From Desulfitobacterium dichloroeliminans LMG P-21439 (GTDB lineage: Bacteria; Bacillota; Desulfitobacteriia; Desulfitobacteriales; Desulfitobacteriaceae), in NCBI RefSeq assembly GCF_000243135.2, contig NC_019903.1, positions 2,642,001 to 2,706,000 on the forward strand: a stretch of 64,000 bases of DNA. Reading direction: 5' to 3'. The notes under the pieces are model-generated. The model saw only the letters and a program-made list of their open reading frames with translations, was not told where the DNA came from and ran no database searches. Position numbers and translations under genes: made by a program. This document shows positions 24,665 to 32,889 of this stretch, piece after piece; position 1 is the stretch's first letter, and the number at the start of each line of letters is the position of its first letter.

Positions 24665-24676
24665 AATCTATAGATT
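24665..24676. promoter_or_regulatory. Palindrome, possible LysR operator
   Basis: AATCTATAGATT is a perfect 12-bp palindrome about 240 bp upstream of the DASS start. LysR factors bind interrupted palindromes (T-N11-A), and two LysR genes are adjacent. Assignment is tentative. Confidence 0.3.
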
Positions 24677-24739
24677 AATTTTATTCTAGTTGACACCTTA
24701 AGCTTTGTATAATACAGGTTTTGGTATGCTGGACATGTG

Positions 24740-24781
24740 AAAAAATATATATGCACTAATTGTAGTGCATATATATTTTTT
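24740..24781 (-). terminator. Terminator of the LysR pair
   Basis: A perfect 19-bp stem (arms AAAAAATATATATGCACTA and its complement) with loop ATTG; the T-run is the lower stem on both strands. It is 20 bp past the stop of the second LysR gene. Confidence 0.75.
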
Positions 24782-24800
24782 CGTCTATATTTTAGCTTCC

Positions 24801-25733
24801 TTATTGAATCTGTTTTTTAACCATATTATCCTGAATCAATTCTTTGACTAGGGTAAGTAACTCCCTTTCCATAAATGATAAGGATTCGTAGTGAGTGTAT
24901 AAGATAAAAATATCCCACTGTTCACTGAACTCTTGTATCGGTATGGCTTTAATCATCCCTCTGTTCATATAGAGGTCATTAATGGATAAAATCTCGGGAA
25001 AAATTGAGAATCCAAAGTCATCGCTGATGAGTTTTTTAAGCAATTCAATATCTTCAACAATAATTGGTTTATCAAGATGATACTTTAAGGTTTTGGAAGT
25101 CTGGACATAGTTTTCTTTATAGGAAACCATCTTCATGGACTTGAGATCGGAGGAGCTGAGCCATTCTCTATCGGACAGAGGGTTCTTACTGCTTAAAAAA
25201 ACCAACAATCTAGTCTGACCTCCGAAAACAATCTCATATTCAATATCCAAATCTTTTAACTGTTTGAGCAAATTGTCTTTACCCTCTGGATCGCAGGTTA
25301 TTACCCCGATGGAATAAGCACCTTTATCCATGTTCTCCACGATTTCATAATAAGGTGCCTCATGAATATGCAGGCAAAATTTTGGATAAAGAGTATGGAA
25401 TTTCATAAGCAAATCAGGGACTATAGCATTGGCAAGGGCTCCAGGAACTGCCATTTGAAGATTATGGATTGGGACGTTTTTTTCGTCCATGATTCCTTTG
25501 ATCTTTTCGCTCAAGCTTAAGATGTATTTTGCCAATTCCAGCACAGCTTTCCCCTGTTCTGACGGGACAACGCCAGTGCTGCTGCGTTCAAAGATCTTTA
25601 AGCCCAGCTCTTCTTCCAGTCGACTAACAGATACACTTAAAGAAGGTTGACTAAGGAAAAGAGCATTCGCAGCCTTAGACATCGATCTAAATTCATCAAT
25701 TTTTATGATCTGTTCAAGCTGTTCAATACGCAT
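24801..25733 (-). CDS. LysR family transcriptional regulator (second of pair)
   Basis: 310 residues. The N-terminal winged helix (MRIEQLEQIIKIDEFRSMSK, AANALFLSQPSLSVSVSRLEEELG) is typical LTTR, followed by a periplasmic-binding-like effector domain from about 90. ATG 25733 has AAAGGAGA 8 nt upstream; the frame extends farther but without a ribosome binding site. It starts 13 nt after the other LysR gene, to which it is clearly paralogous. It probably regulates the neighbouring DASS/assT genes; the effector is unknown. Confidence 0.88.
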   Translation of the reverse strand: MRIEQLEQIIKIDEFRSMSKAANALFLSQPSLSVSVSRLEEELGLKIFERSSTGVVPSEQGKAVLELAKYILSLSEKIKGIMDEKNVPIHNLQMAVPGALANAIVPDLLMKFHTLYPKFCLHIHEAPYYEIVENMDKGAYSIGVITCDPEGKDNLLKQLKDLDIEYEIVFGGQTRLLVFLSSKNPLSDREWLSSSDLKSMKMVSYKENYVQTSKTLKYHLDKPIIVEDIELLKKLISDDFGFSIFPEILSINDLYMNRGMIKAIPIQEFSEQWDIFILYTHYESLSFMERELLTLVKELIQDNMVKKQIQ

Positions 25734-25746
25734 AAGGGCTTCTCCT

Positions 25747-26670
25747 TTAATTACAGTTGTCGACAATTGTATCGATAAGTATCTTCTTAAGTTGTTTTGC
25801 AGAATGGGACAAGGATTCAGTTTTCGAATAGATAAGGTACATCTCCATTTTAATTTGATCGGTTATCTTTTCAAGGGCACAATATTTGAGTAACCCTTGC
25901 TCGAAAAATTGATCATTATAAAAAAAGCAACGTGGAAAGACAGCAACAGCCTGATTCTTAGCAATGATTGCCTTCATGACTTCACGATTAGAAACAATCA
26001 ACAATTCACTCTTAGTGGTATCAATTCCGCAGTGTCTTAGTGAATTACGATACCTGCCGCGATAATCCACGATAGTCATTCCTTCTAATTCTGCCAAGCT
26101 AATGGTCTCCTTAGCTGCTAAAGGGTGATTCGAACCAATAATCAAGCACATATCATCCTGCATTATTTTTTCATAGGCTATGTCCATTTCATCAAGTAGC
26201 TTGCGCATTGTCTCATCATAATTACTGGTCCAAACTGTGACCCCCATCAAACATGCCCCTGTGGATACCTTGTCGACTAAGCCAATCCCTATGTCCTCTG
26301 TAAGCACAAGATTAACATTAGGGTATTTTTCATGAAATCGCGAAATTAGAAGCCCGGCAAAAGAATTGAATACACCCGGGGCAAGAATCAGACTGAAATT
26401 TCCGGTAAGATTGGCTTCACCACCTGCCAGAGACTTAAGTACTTCAATACTATTAGTGATTTCTCGGGCCATGCTAATGACTTCTTGCCCTAGGCAAGTT
26501 GGAATTAAGCCCGCTCGATTGCGCCGAAATATTTTGTAGCCCAGCTCATCTTCGAGATTTTTCACAGAATGGCTAAGCTGAGGCTGACCCATAAAGAATG
26601 TTTTCGCCGCTTCAGAGATAGACTTCTTATTATTAATCTCGATAATATGCTGTAGCTGCTCAATACGCAC
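25747..26670 (-). CDS. LysR family transcriptional regulator (first of pair)
   Basis: 307 residues, LTTR with N-terminal helix-turn-helix (RIEQLQHIIEINNKKSISE, AAKTFFMGQPQLSHSVKNLE) and an effector domain. Start is GTG 26670 with GGAGG 7 nt upstream. The longer reading runs antisense-free into the histidine kinase gene and has no signal. It lies 25 nt behind the kinase stop, so regulator, kinase and both LysR genes can be one transcript. It and the next gene look like a tandem duplication. Confidence 0.88.
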   Translation of the reverse strand: MRIEQLQHIIEINNKKSISEAAKTFFMGQPQLSHSVKNLEDELGYKIFRRNRAGLIPTCLGQEVISMAREITNSIEVLKSLAGGEANLTGNFSLILAPGVFNSFAGLLISRFHEKYPNVNLVLTEDIGIGLVDKVSTGACLMGVTVWTSNYDETMRKLLDEMDIAYEKIMQDDMCLIIGSNHPLAAKETISLAELEGMTIVDYRGRYRNSLRHCGIDTTKSELLIVSNREVMKAIIAKNQAVAVFPRCFFYNDQFFEQGLLKYCALEKITDQIKMEMYLIYSKTESLSHSAKQLKKILIDTIVDNCN

Positions 26671-26695
26671 AATACTACCTCCATTACAAATCATT

Positions 26696-28525
26696 TTACT
26701 TAGGGAGGATAACTTTAAAGATGGTTCCGTTACCGACTTCACTTTCAACCTTAATCTCGCCATCATGGGCTTCAACGATGAGTCCCACAATGGATAATCC
26801 TAAGCCCATGCCGCCCTCTTTACGCGATCGTGATTTATCTACCCTATAAAATCGCTCAAAAATGTGCGGCAGAGCCGAAATAGGAATACCTTCGCCCTCA
26901 TCTTCGACGCTGAACTGAATCCAATCAGAACATTCCTTAATCTTAATCTGCACCCTTTTGCCAGCAGGGGTATGACGGAAAGCATTCTCAATCAGATTAA
27001 TGAATACTTGTAGCAACCGGTCTCGATTAGCAAAGATGGCTCCTGAGCCGTTCTCAATCTCTAAGTGGATACCTAAATCATCCGCTCGTCCTTGGAATCG
27101 ATAGCGTAGCTCTTGAAGAAAGTTAGCCAAATCAATCTCTTTCTTATCAAAGTTTCTCCAGTTGTCAAAACGATCCAGTTCCTGAAGCTCCATGACCAGC
27201 TTGGCTAAACGCTTTGCCTCCTCCAGCACCAAATCGATATGCTCCGGCTGCTCTTCCTTGGGGATGACCTCATCTTGAATAGCCTCTAAGTATCCTTGGA
27301 TGAGATGAAGGGGAGTTCTTAATTCGTGGGTGACACTGGCCATGAAATCACGCCGTTCCTTTTCAGCGCGTAAGGATGCAGTAACATCTCGTAGCACTGC
27401 CACATAGCCTTGCATACCATCTTCAGATTGAGTGGTGGCCATGCCCACCTGAAGAACTTGGGTTCCTAAGTTGAAATGCATTTTTTGCTCTAAGTCGATG
27501 TTATCCATAAACTCACGTAAAAATACCATCAGTTGCACTTTTCGTGCCGATGACTCTTCTTCTTGACCTGTCCCCTGCCAAATGGCCTTCGCTGGTTCAT
27601 TACAATAGAGAATTCCACCTTCAGCATCCAGCATAATTACCCCGTCGCTAATCCCTTCCACAATCCCCAGCAAGAGGTTTCTCTCCTCTGAAAGCCAGGT
27701 CATATGATTTTTCAGGCTTTCGCCCATGGAATTTAAAGCATTGGCGAGTTCACCCAACTCATCACGACTTCGGACTCCACTAATCGGTTGGAAGTCACCG
27801 TTAGCCATTTGACTCGCTCCTTTTTGCATGAGGGCTAAGGGACGCGTAAATTGCCGTGCAAAAATCAAGCTGACAAGGGTCGCTAAAACAACTGCCCCTA
27901 GTGAAACATAGAGGGTCATCCGGCGAAAAGCATCAATACTTGCTTGAACCGGGGCCGGCGAGGTTCCCAATACCACAATTGCTTCGCTGGGATCACCGAT
28001 GGGGGCAGCAGCAATCAGCATAGCTTGGCCCGTCTGATTCCGAGGAATGGCCTTGATGGTAATAACTTCTCCGCTCAAAACTTCGGCAATATCGGATTGG
28101 GTTAAAAAATCAGAAGGATATAAAGAACGAATCAACCAGCTCATTTCACCTGAGGCATCACCCCAACCAATACGGTCATTCGTCCCAAAACTCGCTCCGA
28201 CATTCTCCCCTTTGATTGCAATAATTTCACTATAGCGGTCAATGACAACCATCTGTGTATCTGAGGATAAGCGGATTTCATCGATAGCAAATAAGCGTTG
28301 TGCCCAATTGGGCTGCTCCTCAAGATAATGGGATATCTCCTTGACTTCGTCACCTAAAGTATCTAAAGTTTGCTGGAAATAAAAATCACCGAATAGCAAA
28401 GTAATGGTTACCCCTAGACCGCCTAATACTACGAGAATCAATGCGGTAATGGCAGCCCATAATTTCATACTGATGCTACGTGGACGAAGGTTAAACTTCA
28501 ACTTTTCTCCTCTTTCCGAGTTCAT
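26696..28525 (-). CDS. Membrane sensor histidine kinase (HAMP, PAS)
   Basis: 609 residues: membrane segment about 20-45, extracytoplasmic sensor about 46-200, second membrane segment about 203-224, HAMP about 225-280, PAS about 285-370, then HisKA with H-box SVTHELRTPLH and a HATPase domain with N-box NLIENAFRHT, G1 DEGEGI and G2 GGMGLGLS. All kinase motifs are intact. It resembles the ResE/PhoR/WalK group. It starts 7 nt after the response regulator, its likely partner. The signal is unknown. Confidence 0.92.
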   Translation of the reverse strand: MNSERGEKLKFNLRPRSISMKLWAAITALILVVLGGLGVTITLLFGDFYFQQTLDTLGDEVKEISHYLEEQPNWAQRLFAIDEIRLSSDTQMVVIDRYSEIIAIKGENVGASFGTNDRIGWGDASGEMSWLIRSLYPSDFLTQSDIAEVLSGEVITIKAIPRNQTGQAMLIAAAPIGDPSEAIVVLGTSPAPVQASIDAFRRMTLYVSLGAVVLATLVSLIFARQFTRPLALMQKGASQMANGDFQPISGVRSRDELGELANALNSMGESLKNHMTWLSEERNLLLGIVEGISDGVIMLDAEGGILYCNEPAKAIWQGTGQEEESSARKVQLMVFLREFMDNIDLEQKMHFNLGTQVLQVGMATTQSEDGMQGYVAVLRDVTASLRAEKERRDFMASVTHELRTPLHLIQGYLEAIQDEVIPKEEQPEHIDLVLEEAKRLAKLVMELQELDRFDNWRNFDKKEIDLANFLQELRYRFQGRADDLGIHLEIENGSGAIFANRDRLLQVFINLIENAFRHTPAGKRVQIKIKECSDWIQFSVEDEGEGIPISALPHIFERFYRVDKSRSRKEGGMGLGLSIVGLIVEAHDGEIKVESEVGNGTIFKVILPK

Positions 28526-28532
28526 TATTCAC

Positions 28533-29225
28533 CTATCCATTAATTGCTTCGGGGTCAAATTTATAACCTACACCCCACACTGTGGCAAGCATGCTTCTTA
28601 TCTTAGGATCGGCTAGTTTTTCACGGATTTTCTTAACATGGGTATCCACCGTTCGAGCATCACCGTAGAAATCATATCCCCATACTGTCTCCATAAGCTG
28701 TTCTCTGGAAAATACGCGGCTGGGATTTTTGGCTAGAAAGTAAAGTAGTTCAAATTCCCGAGGAGTAAACGTGATTTGTTCTTCATCGACGGATACACGA
28801 TGCTTATCTTTCTCAATCTTCAAAGGTCCATAGGCTAAATCAGAAGAATTTGCTGTTAAATTCCCTCCGGAACGCCTCAAAAGGGCTTTAACTCGCGCTA
28901 CAAGCTCTTTAGTACTAAAGGGCTTGACCAGGTAATCATCTGCGCCTAATTCAAATCCCAAAACCCGGTCAAACTCTTCCCCACGTGCTGTCAACATAAT
29001 GATGGGGATATCGGATTTCTCCCGAACATCTCGGCATACTTTCCAACCGTCGACTTCGGGCATCATGAGATCAATAATGAGCAAGGCATACTCCTTTTTT
29101 TGAATTTTCTCTAGAGCCTCTCGGCCGTTGTCAGCCTCATCAACGCTATATCCTTCTCTTTCGAGGTACATACGCACTAAATGGCGAATACGATCTTCGT
29201 CATCGATTACTAATATCGGATTCAT
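28533..29225 (-). CDS. OmpR-family response regulator
   Basis: 230 residues: receiver domain with acidic pair DDED (about 7-10), phosphorylation Asp in LLIIDLMMPEVDG, T in MLTARG and K in YLVKPF; then a winged-helix DNA-binding domain (FTPREFELLYFLAKNPSRVF, YDFYGDARTVDTHVKKIREKL). AGAGGAGG precedes the ATG. It is the first gene of the two-component unit and is followed by the kinase and the LysR pair. Confidence 0.93.
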   Translation of the reverse strand: MNPILVIDDEDRIRHLVRMYLEREGYSVDEADNGREALEKIQKKEYALLIIDLMMPEVDGWKVCRDVREKSDIPIIMLTARGEEFDRVLGFELGADDYLVKPFSTKELVARVKALLRRSGGNLTANSSDLAYGPLKIEKDKHRVSVDEEQITFTPREFELLYFLAKNPSRVFSREQLMETVWGYDFYGDARTVDTHVKKIREKLADPKIRSMLATVWGVGYKFDPEAING

Positions 29226-29302
29226 AGTTGTCCTCCTCTATAAATAGTCCTCTATATGCATTTTATCATACCTCAATAGTCTTACAAATACGATAATTAT
29301 CC

Positions 29303-29668
29303 TTAAATGCCGCGGATCCACAATATTTCCGCAGGATTGTCCAGTTGATCCGGTATGCGTATGGCGATTAGGTCAAAGCGCAGGGGAGGCCAGCCTTTAT
29401 AGTTGTGGAATTTTATAAAATGGATTCCAATGCGATTCAATCTGGCCCGTTTCTGCGGAGTGATACTCTCTTCACCCCAGCCACGTTTGCCGGTGGAGCG
29501 TGTCCGAACCTCAATAAAAATGATGGTCTCCCCTTCACGGGCGATGATATCCATTTCTCCCAAAGGACAACGATAGTTTCGATCAAGAATAGTAAGTCCG
29601 GCTTGCTTAATATGATTAACAGCAAGTTGTTCGCCAAGCATCCCTAGGTTCCTTCTCTGCTCACTCAC
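29303..29668 (-). CDS. YraN/UPF0102 family putative endonuclease
   Basis: 121 residues with the restriction-endonuclease-like fold of UPF0102: GMLGEQLAVNHI, DRNYRCPLGEMDIIAREG and IIFIEVRTRS, giving the E...D...ExK-like metal site (with ExR here). The molecular role is not settled; it is often near rnhB, comM and lepB. GTG start with GAGGAG 6 nt before it. The gene lies between the two-component regulator and the nuo operon end. Confidence 0.88.
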   Translation of the reverse strand: MSEQRRNLGMLGEQLAVNHIKQAGLTILDRNYRCPLGEMDIIAREGETIIFIEVRTRSTGKRGWGEESITPQKRARLNRIGIHFIKFHNYKGWPPLRFDLIAIRIPDQLDNPAEILWIRGI

Positions 29669-29810
29669 CTGCGACTCCTCTTTTCTTTGTCTATCTTACC
29701 CCACTTTGCCTCTTACATGTTGTCCTGCCTTCTTTCATCTGTTTAGCTTACCTTCTATAAGCTCGCCTCCATTCCCTTCCTGTCCTGCAGTTCTTGAAGA
29801 TCTGACAGCA

Positions 29811-29840
29811 AAAAAAGAGCCTCAGCAAATGCTGAGGCTC
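29811..29840 (-). terminator. Terminator of the nuo operon
   Basis: GAGCCTCAGCA pairs with TGCTGAGGCTC (29817-29840, 2-nt loop) followed on the minus strand by T7. It is 26 bp past nuoN. Confidence 0.88.
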
Positions 29841-29866
29841 CTGCAAACTATCCCACTTATAAGAAT

Positions 29867-31330
29867 CTATTTTACCAAACTTGCTGCCGCCGTAATAGCC
29901 ATTTGAGCAAGCGGTGTAGGATAGATTCCCAAAATGACGGTTACAATCATGGACAACAACATGCCAAACTTAGCGGCACCATGTACAGGTGCCTCCGGCA
30001 ATCCTTCACCGTCTCCCAAATACATGACCTTAACGACGGACAAGTAGTAGTAGACTGAGATCATACTCATCACAAAACCAATCACTGCTATCCAAACAAA
30101 ACCTTGATTGACCACTGCCGAGAAGAGATAGAATTTAGCGACAAACCCAGCAAGTGGCGGAATACCAGCCAAGGAAAGGAAAGATATAGTGAGCACAGCC
30201 GCTGCGAGAGGCGAGCGTCTGGCAAGACCGCTGTAGTCTTTAATCTCAGTGCTGCCCTGACTTTGAGCCACATGGGTAATAACTGCAAAGGCACCCAAGT
30301 TGGCGACGACATAAATCATCAGGTAGAAGAGCACGCCCTTGATACCATCCACAAAGACTGAGACCGCCGGAATGGCAACGGCAATGATACCGACCATGAT
30401 GTAACCCGCTTGAGCAATCCCCGAATACGCCATCAAGCGTTGGATATTCTTTTGAGGGAAAGCCATCAAGTTACCGATAATCATAGTCAAAGCAGCCAAA
30501 ATAAGGAGTAGAACCAGCCCAGTTTCAGCGAAGGATTGACCATACATCATCAAGAGGTAGAATCTCACCAAGGCTGCGAAAGCGGCTGCTTTGGAAGCTG
30601 TTGCTAAGAAGGCAGTTACCGGGGAAGGAGCTCCTTCGTAAATATCCGGTGCCCACATATGGAAAGGAACTAAACTAATCTTAAAGCCGAATCCAGCGAG
30701 CAGCATCACGGTTGCAAGAATTGTCACCGCGTTGACATCTGTTCCTAGAGCCATAGCCACTGCAAACATCTGCGTGGATCCTGTCAATCCATAGATGAGG
30801 CTGATGCCGTAGAGAAGCACTGCCGAGGAAGTAGCTCCCAAGACTAAATACTTAATTCCTGCCTCAGAGGATTTTGGATCATTGGGATGATAAGCTACAA
30901 GAATATAGAAGGTGATGGTCATGAGCTCCAAGCCCACATACATCGTGATTAGATCCCCTGCTCCAGACATAAGCATCATGCCCAAAGTAGCAATCAGCAG
31001 TAAGGGATAAAACTCTCCGCGATACGCTTGAAATTTGGCAACATAGGATTTTGTTGAAAGTACAACAAGCAGAGCCGCCACTAAGAAGAGAATCTTGAAG
31101 AAACCTGCAAATTGATCATGCATATACATTCCGTTGAGGAATGCTGCATTCCCCCCATAGAAGAAATCATAGAGGGCATAAGCAAGGGTCCCCAATATGG
31201 CAAATATCGTGAGAGGAAACATGCCTTTTCTTGAACCACGTGGGAGGATGAGCCCTACTGCAAATAAGCCAAGGCTAAGGACTGCCATAATGATTTCTGT
31301 TGTGAGTAAAGATAATTCAAAAGTCACCAT
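29867..31330 (-). CDS. nuoN: NADH-quinone oxidoreductase subunit N
   Basis: 487 residues with about 14 membrane segments, one of the three antiporter-like proton-pumping subunits of complex I. The segment around AYSGIAQAGYIMVGI and the Lys and Glu residues in helices are as in the family. The GTG-rich start ATG 31330 overlaps the nuoM stop by one base (TAATG), with GGAGGG upstream. It is the last gene of the operon and is followed by a terminator. Confidence 0.95.
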   Translation of the reverse strand: MVTFELSLLTTEIIMAVLSLGLFAVGLILPRGSRKGMFPLTIFAILGTLAYALYDFFYGGNAAFLNGMYMHDQFAGFFKILFLVAALLVVLSTKSYVAKFQAYRGEFYPLLLIATLGMMLMSGAGDLITMYVGLELMTITFYILVAYHPNDPKSSEAGIKYLVLGATSSAVLLYGISLIYGLTGSTQMFAVAMALGTDVNAVTILATVMLLAGFGFKISLVPFHMWAPDIYEGAPSPVTAFLATASKAAAFAALVRFYLLMMYGQSFAETGLVLLLILAALTMIIGNLMAFPQKNIQRLMAYSGIAQAGYIMVGIIAVAIPAVSVFVDGIKGVLFYLMIYVVANLGAFAVITHVAQSQGSTEIKDYSGLARRSPLAAAVLTISFLSLAGIPPLAGFVAKFYLFSAVVNQGFVWIAVIGFVMSMISVYYYLSVVKVMYLGDGEGLPEAPVHGAAKFGMLLSMIVTVILGIYPTPLAQMAITAAASLVK

Positions 31331-32889
31331 TAGAACAACCCTCCAATCTTCGCCTGAGTCACGACTTCAAGCACCTTGGCTAATCCTGAGGAATGGACCC
31401 CGGTGTCGATCAGTTGCAGTACGGTGTTCGGGAATACACCCGTTATGATAATGACAAAGACCAAGATGACCAACGGAACTAACTCGGGACCGTGGAGGTC
31501 TTTCAAATGATCCCATTCCTTACGACGTGGTCCAAATAGGACATTGGCAATAAGGCGAAGGGAATAAACTGCAGTGATGATAATCCCGGCAACCCCGACA
31601 ATCGCATGGACCGGTAAAGTCTTAACTGTACCAATGAAAATGGTAAACTCTCCAATAAAGTTCACAGTTCCTGGCAAGCCAAGACCAGCCATACCTGCAA
31701 TCAAGAACCCAACAGCCAGACGTGGCATCTGATGGGCCAGTCCGCCGAGTTCAACAACATTGCGGGTATGGGTCTTCTCATAGATAAAGCCAATCATGGA
31801 GAAGAAGAGGGCTGACATGACACCGTGGGCAAACATCATGGCTACTGCACCAGTAACACTGGTGACGTTCAAAGCCGCAATGGCGATCAGGACATATCCC
31901 ATGTGACTGACGGATGAGTATCCGACAACATACTTGAGGTCTTTTTGTGCTAATGCAATGAACGCGGCATAAAGAACGTTAACAAGAGCTAAAACCGCAA
32001 TCACTGGCGCCCAGAACTTGGCTCCGATAGGGAAGCACAACAGTCCTAGACGAATTAAGCCGTAGCCCCCGATTTTCTTCAAGACCCCAGCGTGGATCAT
32101 ACTGACTGCTGTAGGAGCGCCAGCATAACCGTCGGGAGACCAAGAGTGGAAGGGGAACATGGAGATCAATGATCCAAAACCAAAGGTTAAGAGACCAAAG
32201 ATGATAATCTGGAAGGTCTCATCATACTGGAGCCTTGCCAGTTGATCAAACATGAAGGTTGGTCCTTGACCCATAGCCGCAAACTGATTCGTAGCATTAA
32301 CCCAAATAGAAACCATCGCTACGAGCAAGAAGGCAGATCCAATCAAAAGGTAAATGGTCAATTTCATACCCGCATATTCTTTGGACACTCGTTTCGTACT
32401 TCCCCAGATGATAACCATGATGTAGATAGGGATAACCACGATTTCATAGAAAAGGAAGAAGATAAACAAGTCGCGAGCAATAAAGGTTCCCATAACCCCA
32501 GCAACCAATATTAAAAGTAGAACGAAAAATTCTTTGACACGATTGTCAATATTCCAAGAGGAATACACTGCTGTAAACGCGATTAAGTTCGTGAGTAGGA
32601 GCATAGGAATACTGATACCGTCAACTCCGAACGCTAGGTTAACACCGATATCAGGAATGAGCGGAATCGTTAGATTAAATTGCATACCTGCCAAGGAGCG
32701 GTCGTATGCAAAGAATACATAGAGCGAAAGCAACAAGGAAGTGAGAGTACCTAATGCTGCCACTAATTTAATCGTTTTCCCTTCTTCCTTAGGAAGGAAG
32801 ACAATTACGAGTGCTGCTAGAATGGGTGCTAACAGTGCCAATGGCAGAATCAAAGAGCCCACTTCGGGCTGAAGTGCCAATGTCGACAT
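31330..32889 (-). CDS. nuoM: NADH-quinone oxidoreductase subunit M
   Basis: 519 residues, about 14 membrane segments, with the M-type signatures LFFLFYEIVVIPIYIMV and YSSVSHMGYVLIAIAA. It forms one antiporter-like proton channel of complex I. Its start overlaps the nuoL stop by one base and it overlaps nuoN in the same way; GGAGGTG precedes the ATG. Confidence 0.95.
   Translation of the reverse strand: MSTLALQPEVGSLILPLALLAPILAALVIVFLPKEEGKTIKLVAALGTLTSLLLSLYVFFAYDRSLAGMQFNLTIPLIPDIGVNLAFGVDGISIPMLLLTNLIAFTAVYSSWNIDNRVKEFFVLLLILVAGVMGTFIARDLFIFFLFYEIVVIPIYIMVIIWGSTKRVSKEYAGMKLTIYLLIGSAFLLVAMVSIWVNATNQFAAMGQGPTFMFDQLARLQYDETFQIIIFGLLTFGFGSLISMFPFHSWSPDGYAGAPTAVSMIHAGVLKKIGGYGLIRLGLLCFPIGAKFWAPVIAVLALVNVLYAAFIALAQKDLKYVVGYSSVSHMGYVLIAIAALNVTSVTGAVAMMFAHGVMSALFFSMIGFIYEKTHTRNVVELGGLAHQMPRLAVGFLIAGMAGLGLPGTVNFIGEFTIFIGTVKTLPVHAIVGVAGIIITAVYSLRLIANVLFGPRRKEWDHLKDLHGPELVPLVILVFVIIITGVFPNTVLQLIDTGVHSSGLAKVLEVVTQAKIGGLF

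Larger units (their letters stand above)
24424..24800. other. Regulatory region between LysR terminator and DASS gene
   Basis: It has no full gene. It holds the terminator of the LysR genes, a 12-bp palindrome and a nine-codon open frame with a strong ribosome binding site, listed separately. Confidence 0.6.

Noticed and set aside
24690-24713. TTGACA followed by TATAAT on the plus strand
   Set aside because: The spacer is only 12 bp and there is no plus-strand gene downstream, so it is not a working sigma-A promoter.
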